11,861 nt of DNA from an uncultured bacterium (GTDB lineage: Bacteria; UBA4055): NCBI GenBank assembly GCA_937873545.1, contig CALMWI010000029.1, positions 1-11,861 on the forward strand. Reading direction: 5' to 3'. Position 1 is the first letter of the stretch. Each line of letters opens with the position of its first letter. Both the position numbers and the translations under genes were made by a program. The notes under the pieces were generated by a model. It was given only the letters and a program-made list of their open reading frames with translations. It ran no database searches and was not told the DNA's origin. Below are positions 6,821 to 11,861 of this stretch, piece by piece.

Positions 6821-7972
6821 ATGAATGACGGTATAAGAACAAAAAAGAATAAATTTGAAACACTGAACAGAGTTATCGCTTTGCTGATATTTCTCTGGAT
6901 ATTTTTACTGAGCATTAAACTCTTAGGAGAGGTTTTTAAACATTTTTTTTCGGAACAGGCGCAAAACCTTATTGCCAACGCTACGGATGATCCGTTCGTT
7001 TCGCTTTTTATCGGAATTCTTGCAACTGCGATAATTCAATCATCGTCTTCGACGACATCAATAATCGTTGCATTTGTTGCTTCAGGTTCAATGACATATA
7101 TGAATGCAATACCGATGGTCCTCGGCGCGAATATAGGTACTTCAGTAACCGGTATAATCGTAGCTTTCGGTCAGGTAAGAAATAAACTTGAATTCAAAAG
7201 GTCTTTTTCTGCAGCTATTGTTCATGATTTTTTCAACACATTCGGGGTAATTCTCTTCTTTCCGCTTGAACTTTATACGCATTATTTAAGCGGGACGGCC
7301 AAGTATCTGACAGATCTTCTTCTGGGATCATCGTCCGTTACTTTTGATTCACCTTTAGACACACTTGTAAAATCGGCTTCCCAGTGGATCGAACTGTCCA
7401 TAGCAGGTGTTTTCGGTTGTGTTTCAGACGGGAAATGTCACTATAATGGCTGGCTGCTTACGGTAATGATTATTGTCAGTCTTTCTCTGCTTTTCACCGC
7501 ACTGTATTATATTTCAGCAATAATGAAGAAGATACTTATAGGAAAATTTGAGAAAATTATACATAAGTTCATTTTTAATCACACTTTAACCGCATTTCTT
7601 TTCGGCGTGATATTCACTCTGCTTGTTCAGTCCTCATCTGTAACAATCTCACTGATAGTTCCGCTTGTCGGGGCCGGAATATTCACTCTTGATCAGATAT
7701 TTCCGTATGCTGTCGGAGCCAATATCGGAACAACTATTACCGGAATGCTGGCGGCTCTAGTTTCGGGGAATGCGAATGCGATAACTATAGCCCTTGTTCA
7801 TACCCTTTTCAATATTTCGGGAGCTGTTGTGTTCCTGCCTCTGAGGATCATCCCCGTAGCTTCGGCAAAATGGTTCTCGAATAAATGTTACCAGAACAGA
7901 CTTTGGGCTTTCGGTTATGTTATAGTAATGTTCTTCATAGTTCCGATAATTATAATTTTTCTGAACAGTTAA
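6821..7972 (+). CDS. Na+/phosphate cotransporter (NptA/SLC34, PNaS family)
   Basis: Inner-membrane transporter of 383 residues, close to the roughly 380 of Vibrio NptA. The family's inverted duplication is clear: QSSSSTT at 73-79 with GANIGTSVTG at 102-111 in the first half, and QSSSVT at 270-275 with GANIGTTITG at 299-308 in the second. These QSSS segments line the Na+ and phosphate site. Hydrophobic spans are seen near 17-35, 58-90, 95-118, 130-150, 210-232, 255-290, 293-315, 320-342 and 363-382. The loop between the halves holds C200 and C206, where animal SLC34 proteins have a disulfide-bearing external loop. No PhoU domain is fused; a PhoU-like gene follows after 33 bp. Family members can import (NptA) or export (E. 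coli YjbB) phosphate, and sequence alone does not decide. The start has little ribosome-site support, but the ATG is well placed before the first span. Confidence 0.92.
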   Translation: MNDGIRTKKNKFETLNRVIALLIFLWIFLLSIKLLGEVFKHFFSEQAQNLIANATDDPFVSLFIGILATAIIQSSSSTTSIIVAFVASGSMTYMNAIPMVLGANIGTSVTGIIVAFGQVRNKLEFKRSFSAAIVHDFFNTFGVILFFPLELYTHYLSGTAKYLTDLLLGSSSVTFDSPLDTLVKSASQWIELSIAGVFGCVSDGKCHYNGWLLTVMIIVSLSLLFTALYYISAIMKKILIGKFEKIIHKFIFNHTLTAFLFGVIFTLLVQSSSVTISLIVPLVGAGIFTLDQIFPYAVGANIGTTITGMLAALVSGNANAITIALVHTLFNISGAVVFLPLRIIPVASAKWFSNKCYQNRLWAFGYVIVMFFIVPIIIIFLNS

Positions 7973-7994
7973 CAAATTTTATGTATAACCCGAA

Positions 7995-8000
7995 AGGAGG
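7995..8000 (+). promoter_or_regulatory. Strong Shine-Dalgarno of the PhoU-like gene
   Basis: AGGAGG, a full anti-16S match, 5 nt before the ATG at 8006. It contrasts with the poorly marked start of the transporter gene just upstream, suggesting the regulator-like protein is translated better than the transporter. Confidence 0.75.
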
Positions 8001-8005
8001 TTTAT

Positions 8006-8719
8006 ATGATACTCAATCAATTCTTTAAAATGCTTTCACGCCAGGATCTTCTGACCCAGGCCTTGAACGACACTTACGAAATGGCTGAAGTTGCCAACAG
8101 GCAGTATAATAATGTTATCAGGATCACCTTCGACGACCTGAAAAGAGCGGTCACGCCGGAGGAGATCGAACAGGTGAGAAAAAAGGATTATCTGCTTAAT
8201 CATTTTGAAAAATCCATCAGAAAAAAAGTGTTCGAACACCTTGCTGTGAATGACAAAGAGGAACAGCAGCTATATACCGCATTTATTCTTACGACGATAA
8301 TTAACAATTTTGAAAGGATCGGAGACTACACAAAGAATATTTGCGAAGTCGCGGAGATCAAACATATGCTCAAAGATGAGGAATGGAACAAAAAACTTCT
8401 CAGTTATTCTGAAATGATCAGAGAAGTATTCCAGGATTCACTTAATGCGTTCAAGAACGGTGATGCCGAACTAGCAAAGAAAATTATCGACAGGCATTAT
8501 GAAATAAAAAGTAAAATAAACGATGATATTGTTACTGTAGCCACCAAAGAACCATCCGCAATCGTAAATTATGCGGCATACGCGTTGTTTCTAAGGTACC
8601 TTAAGAGGATCAGCTCTCATCTTATGAATGTAGCCACTTCAATAACCAATCCTATCGATAAGATAGGTTATTATGTGGGTGATGAAGGCGGTGAAGTTAA
8701 TGAAAAGGACGACGAATAG
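8006..8719 (+). CDS. PhoU-like protein paired with the Na+/phosphate cotransporter
   Basis: A soluble, almost entirely alpha-helical protein of 237 residues. PhoU proteins have two three-helix bundles, each with a metal-cluster motif E/D-x-x-x-D followed by N. The first is intact: NNFERIGDYTKNI at 100-112, with E103, D107 and N111. The equivalent place in the second bundle reads RYLKRISSHLMNVATSI (197-213), where the acidic residues are replaced by K200 and S204, so the second metal site looks lost. The charged tail (224-237) is probably disordered. PhoU regulates phosphate uptake through transporters and PhoR; here the partner is probably the Na+/phosphate cotransporter encoded 33 bp upstream, since the two are fused in many relatives such as E. 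coli YjbB. It probably acts at the cytoplasmic face of that transporter and limits or gates flux. No pst genes are in the window. Confidence 0.87.
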   Translation: MILNQFFKMLSRQDLLTQALNDTYEMAEVANRQYNNVIRITFDDLKRAVTPEEIEQVRKKDYLLNHFEKSIRKKVFEHLAVNDKEEQQLYTAFILTTIINNFERIGDYTKNICEVAEIKHMLKDEEWNKKLLSYSEMIREVFQDSLNAFKNGDAELAKKIIDRHYEIKSKINDDIVTVATKEPSAIVNYAAYALFLRYLKRISSHLMNVATSITNPIDKIGYYVGDEGGEVNEKDDE

Positions 8720-8739
8720 ATAAGCGGGGCATTGACAGA

Positions 8740-9525
8740 ATGATAACCCCTTCGAAATTTTCACGACTGAGAAAAATTACTAAATATTTTAAAATAGCTG
8801 AAGAGCTAAAAAGCCTCAGGGACAGTTATCTGATTTCTAGATCGTTTGATCTTGAATGTATAAAAGAATACAGGCGATATCTGGCAGCAGAACCTGACGC
8901 GGAATACATCGAAGAACTTGATGAAATTCTTAGCGAATCCGATAACAGGAAAATGTTTGAAAAGATCCATTTTTTATATCACTTGATAAAAGAGGAATTC
9001 GGATATCCCGATCCGGAAAGCAGATTTATCATTTCGTCCGGCGATTCCTGCGAAAAAAATATGCCGAAGACCGGTCTTGTTATAATCCTTGAAAATCTCC
9101 GTTCTGCGTTTAATGTAGGATCCATTATCAGATCGTGCGAGTGTTTTGGAGCGAAGGAACTCATAATGTCAGGCATAACACCGGGCACTGAGAACGCAAG
9201 AACGATCAAAACAGCAAAAGGCACTGAAAACTATCTGAAGATAATTAGAACTTCAGACATAACCAAAACTGTAAATGAACTTAGAAACTGCGGTTACATG
9301 ATTTACGGAGCTGAAACCGGAACTGGAAGCACCGACCTGAGAGACCTGAAAATGCCCGAAAAAACTGCGGTCATATTCGGCAACGAAGAGATCGGTATAA
9401 CGGAAGAAATCCTGAAGTTATGCGACAGAATTGTTTCAATCGAAATGAGAGGAATGAAAAATTCGCTGAACGTGTCTAATGCAGTATCAATATTTCTTTA
9501 TGAATACTCAAAAATGAACCGCTAA
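8740..9525 (+). CDS. SpoU/TrmH-family RNA 2'-O-methyltransferase
   Basis: SPOUT-fold methyltransferase that moves a methyl group from S-adenosylmethionine to a ribose 2'-OH of tRNA or rRNA. All three family motifs are present in the C-terminal domain (about 110-258). Motif 1 is ENLRSAFNVGSIIRSCECFG (118-137, with N119, N125 and catalytic R131). Motif 2 is FGNEEIGI (213-220). Motif 3 is MRGMKNSLNVSNAVSIFLYE (236-255, with N241, S242, L243 and N244), which forms the knotted cofactor site. The first 110 residues are charged and mostly helical, and do not look like the L30e-like domain of RlmB/TsnR enzymes, so the target (Gm18 of tRNA or an rRNA site) cannot be named. It starts 20 bp after the PhoU-like gene with a poor ribosome site and is probably carried along in that operon. 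Its stop overlaps the next, convergent gene. Confidence 0.93.
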   Translation: MITPSKFSRLRKITKYFKIAEELKSLRDSYLISRSFDLECIKEYRRYLAAEPDAEYIEELDEILSESDNRKMFEKIHFLYHLIKEEFGYPDPESRFIISSGDSCEKNMPKTGLVIILENLRSAFNVGSIIRSCECFGAKELIMSGITPGTENARTIKTAKGTENYLKIIRTSDITKTVNELRNCGYMIYGAETGTGSTDLRDLKMPEKTAVIFGNEEIGITEEILKLCDRIVSIEMRGMKNSLNVSNAVSIFLYEYSKMNR

Positions 9526-9992
9526 ACGGTATCGGGATGTTTGGCTTTCCAGCATTTTATTATCTGGTCATATTTGATGGTTTTTGAGTAAACATCAGCG
9601 ACGCATATAAGGTAACCGGCTATAAGCAGTTTCCATACAATACCCAGATCTATAAAACTATTTTCATCATGCGAATAAGGAAGATATTCGAGACTGTAAG
9701 CGAGTGCGAAAAGAAAAATAAATGAGAACATTATCTGAGCCGTATCCATAAAAATGTACTTCAACCTGCCCATATTCAGATATCTTGTAAACTCTCTTTT
9801 CTCGATGTTTTCAGGCGTAAAAGAAAACAGCAGTTTGTCATCGACTTTGATCTTACCCCTTTTGCGGTAATTGTCATCAAGGATCTTTATGAACTTATCC
9901 TTATTTTCGACTATATATTTTTTATGCGATCTGTTATTTACTATAAGCATTATTAGCCAGGCGGTAAGAGTAGCATACACGAGGTACAGCAT
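9522..9992 (-). CDS. Small three-span membrane protein, unknown
   Basis: 156 residues with no family I recognise. Three hydrophobic spans are visible at about 2-18, 79-100 and 115-134. Between the first and second spans lies a lysine/arginine- and aspartate-rich stretch (20-77), probably cytoplasmic by the positive-inside rule. The loop between the second and third spans is short and acidic (107-112), probably periplasmic. The tail (136-156) is again basic. C130 and C147 are the only cysteines. The ATG is well supported by GGAGG 5 nt upstream (9998-10002 region), so I believe the gene despite the lack of relatives. Its stop (TAG, 9522-9524) overlaps the TAA of the methyltransferase gene coming from the other side. 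It looks like a single-gene transcript with its own promoter candidate. Confidence 0.7.
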   Translation of the reverse strand: MLYLVYATLTAWLIMLIVNNRSHKKYIVENKDKFIKILDDNYRKRGKIKVDDKLLFSFTPENIEKREFTRYLNMGRLKYIFMDTAQIMFSFIFLFALAYSLEYLPYSHDENSFIDLGIVWKLLIAGYLICVADVYSKTIKYDQIIKCWKAKHPDTV

Positions 9993-10028
9993 GGAAACCT
10001 CCGTTCTGATTTTTACTCGGCAGAAAGT

Positions 10029-10057
10029 AATCTAATTAAATAAATCGGTATATTCAA
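10029..10057 (-). promoter_or_regulatory. Possible promoter of the three-span membrane protein gene
   Basis: On the minus strand, TTGAAT (10052-10057, 4 of 6), a 17-bp spacer and TAGATT (10029-10034, 4 of 6). The same TAGATT hexamer serves as the proposed -10 box at 6783-6788. The 135-bp gap to the divergent dehydrogenase gene is otherwise A/T-rich with no clear structure; I could not pick a convincing promoter for the plus-strand gene. Confidence 0.35.
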
Positions 10058-10127
10058 GAAATATTATTTGCTTTATTTTTATTCTGATTATCGTTATCTT
10101 AGAGCATATTTTGTTAAGGATTGAAAA

Positions 10128-11192
10128 ATGAAAAAGTTTAAATTTGCGCTGGTAGGATGCGGCAGAATATCAGGAAAACATATTGATGCCATAAAGAACA
10201 TACCGGATGCTGAGCTGACGGCCGTATGCGATGTGATCGAAGAAAGGGCAAGATCATGCAGCGGGAAGGCTGGATTGAAAAAATACTATCTGTCTTATGA
10301 CGAAATGCTGAAGAACGAGGAAATCGATATAGTTAATATTCTCACGCCGTCTGGACTTCATCCCGAGCATACGATAGACATAGTAAAAAAATATAAAAAA
10401 CACATTATAGTCGAAAAGCCGATGGCTCTAAAATTGTCGGATGCCGACACTATGATTAAGACCTGCGACCTGAACTCCGTAAGGCTGTTCGTAGTAAAAC
10501 AGAACAGGTACAACCTTCCTGTGATGAAACTCAGATCGGCAGTTGAGAACGGAGAATTCGGAAGAATTTTCATGGGGTCAGTGCGCGTCAGGTGGGCAAG
10601 GGATCAGAAGTATTACGATCAGGACGCGTGGAGAGGAACCTGGAAGCTTGACGGCGGAGTTCTGGCAAATCAGGCGTCACATCATATAGACCTACTCGAA
10701 TGGATGCTGGGGACGCCTGTGTCGGTCATGGCGAAAACCGAAACATATCTCGCGGATGTGGAGGTTGACGACACTGCTGCGGCGATCATCAAGTTCGAGA
10801 ACGGCGCAATGGGCATAGTTGAGGCTACAACAGCCACAAGACCGGTCGATCTTGAAGGATCTATCAGCATACTTGGAGAAAAAGGCTCAGTGGTAATCGG
10901 CGGTTTTGCGGTAAACAAAATGGAAACCTGGAATTTTTCAGGTCAGTCAAAAGAGGACAGGGACAAAGTCCTTAAAGCATACGCGGAGAACCCGCCTAAT
11001 GTTTACGGTTTCGGGCATATCAGATACATTGAGCATGTAATAGACTGTATCAGGAACAATAAACAGGCTCTGGTTGACGGGCTTGAGGGCAGAAAATCAT
11101 TAGAGCTTATAAATGCGATATATGAATCTGCTGAAACCGGAAAAGAAGTAGAACTGAAGTTCAAACCGAGAAGGTCTAAGCTGGGTAACTGA
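10128..11192 (+). CDS. Gfo/Idh/MocA-family sugar dehydrogenase, WlbA-like
   Basis: NAD(P)-dependent oxidoreductase of 354 residues, normal for the family. The N-terminal Rossmann domain opens with VGCGRISGKH (9-18, GxGxxx), and D35 after the second strand would contact the cofactor ribose. EKP at 96-98 supplies the general-acid lysine K97. In the C-terminal sheet domain the catalytic segment is GGVLANQASHHID (176-188). H185 and D188 are in place, but N181 stands where glucose-fructose oxidoreductase types have Asp. WlbA/WbpB enzymes, which oxidise UDP-N-acetylglucosaminuronate at C3, also read GGV-x-x-N there. With a glycosyltransferase next door, a nucleotide-sugar step in lipopolysaccharide or capsule synthesis is plausible, but the substrate is inferred. 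An AAGGA ribosome site lies 7-8 nt before the ATG. The stop abuts the convergent glycosyltransferase stop at a TGATCA palindrome. Confidence 0.9.
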   Translation: MKKFKFALVGCGRISGKHIDAIKNIPDAELTAVCDVIEERARSCSGKAGLKKYYLSYDEMLKNEEIDIVNILTPSGLHPEHTIDIVKKYKKHIIVEKPMALKLSDADTMIKTCDLNSVRLFVVKQNRYNLPVMKLRSAVENGEFGRIFMGSVRVRWARDQKYYDQDAWRGTWKLDGGVLANQASHHIDLLEWMLGTPVSVMAKTETYLADVEVDDTAAAIIKFENGAMGIVEATTATRPVDLEGSISILGEKGSVVIGGFAVNKMETWNFSGQSKEDRDKVLKAYAENPPNVYGFGHIRYIEHVIDCIRNNKQALVDGLEGRKSLELINAIYESAETGKEVELKFKPRRSKLGN

Positions 11193-11861
11193 TCAGCGGC
11201 CGTATTTATACATAACTTTATTTACCCATACAGGCATAAATCTTAAAAGAGCTTTTAACAGGATCTTAGGGATAAAAACATAACCGTTCAGATGTTTTAT
11301 AAGATAAAATGAAACTTTAAGCTCGTTCCTTACATTACTTTTAAGAGTCCTGTTCTTCCAGAATTTGTTGGAGACCCTGAACCAGATAAGCGGTTCGTGG
11401 ATATTATTCATTTTCACATTTTTTGTAATAGCTCTTGACCAAAGCTCGTAATCCTGGCTCTTTTTAAAATCTTCATTATAGTAGCCGACGATATCAAAAA
11501 ATTTTCTTCTTACAGCTACAGAAGGATGTATGAACGGGTTTCTGGAGATCGCCCATCTTTTTATCTCTGCCTGGAAAGGCATTTTTTTATAGAATATCTC
11601 CATACCTTCGTCATCGATCTCTATACATTCCGTTCCGACCAGCAGAAGCTCATCATCTTTTTCAAACTCTTCCATAGTTCTCTGGAACCTTCGACGATGG
11701 CAGATATCGTCCGAGTCCATCCTGAAATAAATATCAGCCGGAAAGCTGCGTATGGCTTTGTTTAAAGTCGCGGCCAGACCTAAATTGGCGTCATTACGCA
11801 TCAGACGGATCCTCTTATCCTCAATAGATTTAATGTACAAATCTATATCTTCGCTGATGAT
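11193..11861 (-). CDS. Family 2 glycosyltransferase (N-terminus beyond window)
   Basis: The frame is open from the right edge to TGA at 11193-11195, giving 222 residues; the true start is outside. A TTG at 11838-11840 could be read as a start, but the reading frame continues upstream with family-like sequence, so I treat it as internal. The GT-A fold nucleotide-sugar domain is recognisable. NDANLGLAATLNKAI (residues about 23-37 of the fragment) is the N-x-G...N motif, and the DSDD motif near 49-52 binds the metal and UDP-sugar. The acceptor-side signature is NPFIHPSVAVRR (108-119), followed by the catalytic-base region SQDYELW (135-141). Such enzymes add sugars to O-antigen, capsule or exopolysaccharide units at the cytoplasmic membrane. 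About 30-40 N-terminal residues, including the first strand and usual DDGS motif, are missing only because of the window edge. The basic, hydrophobic C-terminus (184-222) may associate with the membrane. Confidence 0.88.
   Translation of the reverse strand: MISEDIDLYIKSIEDKRIRLMRNDANLGLAATLNKAIRSFPADIYFRMDSDDICHRRRFQRTMEEFEKDDELLLVGTECIEIDDEGMEIFYKKMPFQAEIKRWAISRNPFIHPSVAVRRKFFDIVGYYNEDFKKSQDYELWSRAITKNVKMNNIHEPLIWFRVSNKFWKNRTLKSNVRNELKVSFYLIKHLNGYVFIPKILLKALLRFMPVWVNKVMYKYGR

Noticed and set aside
6778..6978. Minus-strand 66-codon frame overlapping the transporter start
   Set aside because: It is the mirror of the transporter's first membrane span, and would run through the control region without its own ribosome site.
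9993..10127. Possible regulatory RNA or riboswitch in the gap between divergent genes
   Set aside because: The sequence is very A/T-rich with no stable paired arms or conserved riboswitch core that I can see.
11838..11840. TTG as the start of the glycosyltransferase
   Set aside because: The same frame stays open to the window edge with family-like residues, and a GT-A fold needs the missing N-terminal strand; the gene is simply cut by the window.
1..11861. CRISPR arrays, insertion sequences, tRNA or rRNA genes, phage att sites
   Set aside because: No regularly spaced repeats, transposase-like frames, cloverleaf-forming segments or rRNA-like stretches were found; the window is almost fully covered by ordinary coding sequence.

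Overview
The window comes from a Gram-negative bacterium of modest G+C content (roughly 40% by eye). Two Sec-exported lipoproteins and an outer-membrane beta-barrel show the diderm envelope. Several genes have good Shine-Dalgarno sites (AGGAG, GGAGG, AGGAGG), which argues against typical Bacteroidota. Long barrels, TPR lipoproteins and DNRLRE-like lipoproteins suggest an uncultured FCB-type lineage (for example Delongbacteria, Cloacimonadota or Marinimicrobia). That placement is a low-confidence guess from style, not from a marker gene. The window is gene-dense: ten protein genes plus two edge fragments are called, no gene-free stretch exceeds 213 bp, and I found no RNA genes, mobile elements or CRISPR arrays.

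Left half (1-6607, all minus strand): one tight six-gene run with gaps of 2, 18, 12, 18 and 29 bp. In transcription order it encodes a DNRLRE-like lipoprotein, an outer-membrane beta-barrel, a TPR lipoprotein, ribose-5-phosphate isomerase B (rpiB), serine hydroxymethyltransferase (glyA), and a [2Fe-2S]/FAD oxidoreductase cut off by the window edge. A good sigma70-like promoter (TTGACT-18 bp-TATATT) lies in front. Three envelope genes of unknown job are thus joined to pentose-phosphate, one-carbon and redox genes.

Middle (6608-6820): a 213-bp divergent control region. It holds the minus promoter, a perfect 7-bp inverted repeat at its predicted transcript start, and two TCATAAAA-type repeats exactly 22 bp apart that resemble phased Pho-box half-sites. 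This is suggestive because the rightward operon begins with phosphate genes.

Right half: 6821-9525 (plus) is an operon of a Na+/phosphate cotransporter, a separate PhoU-like protein whose second metal motif is degenerate, and a SpoU-type rRNA/tRNA 2'-O-methyltransferase. It meets, with overlapping stop codons, a minus-strand gene for a small membrane protein (9522-9992). Next come a WlbA-like Gfo/Idh/MocA dehydrogenase (10128-11192, plus) and, abutting it tail to tail, a family 2 glycosyltransferase running off the right edge. The last two probably belong to a surface polysaccharide locus that continues beyond the window.

Most of the window is ordinary. The best candidates for something undescribed are the three-gene envelope cassette (4110-6607 plus the TPR gene) and the shared control region between it and the phosphate operon.
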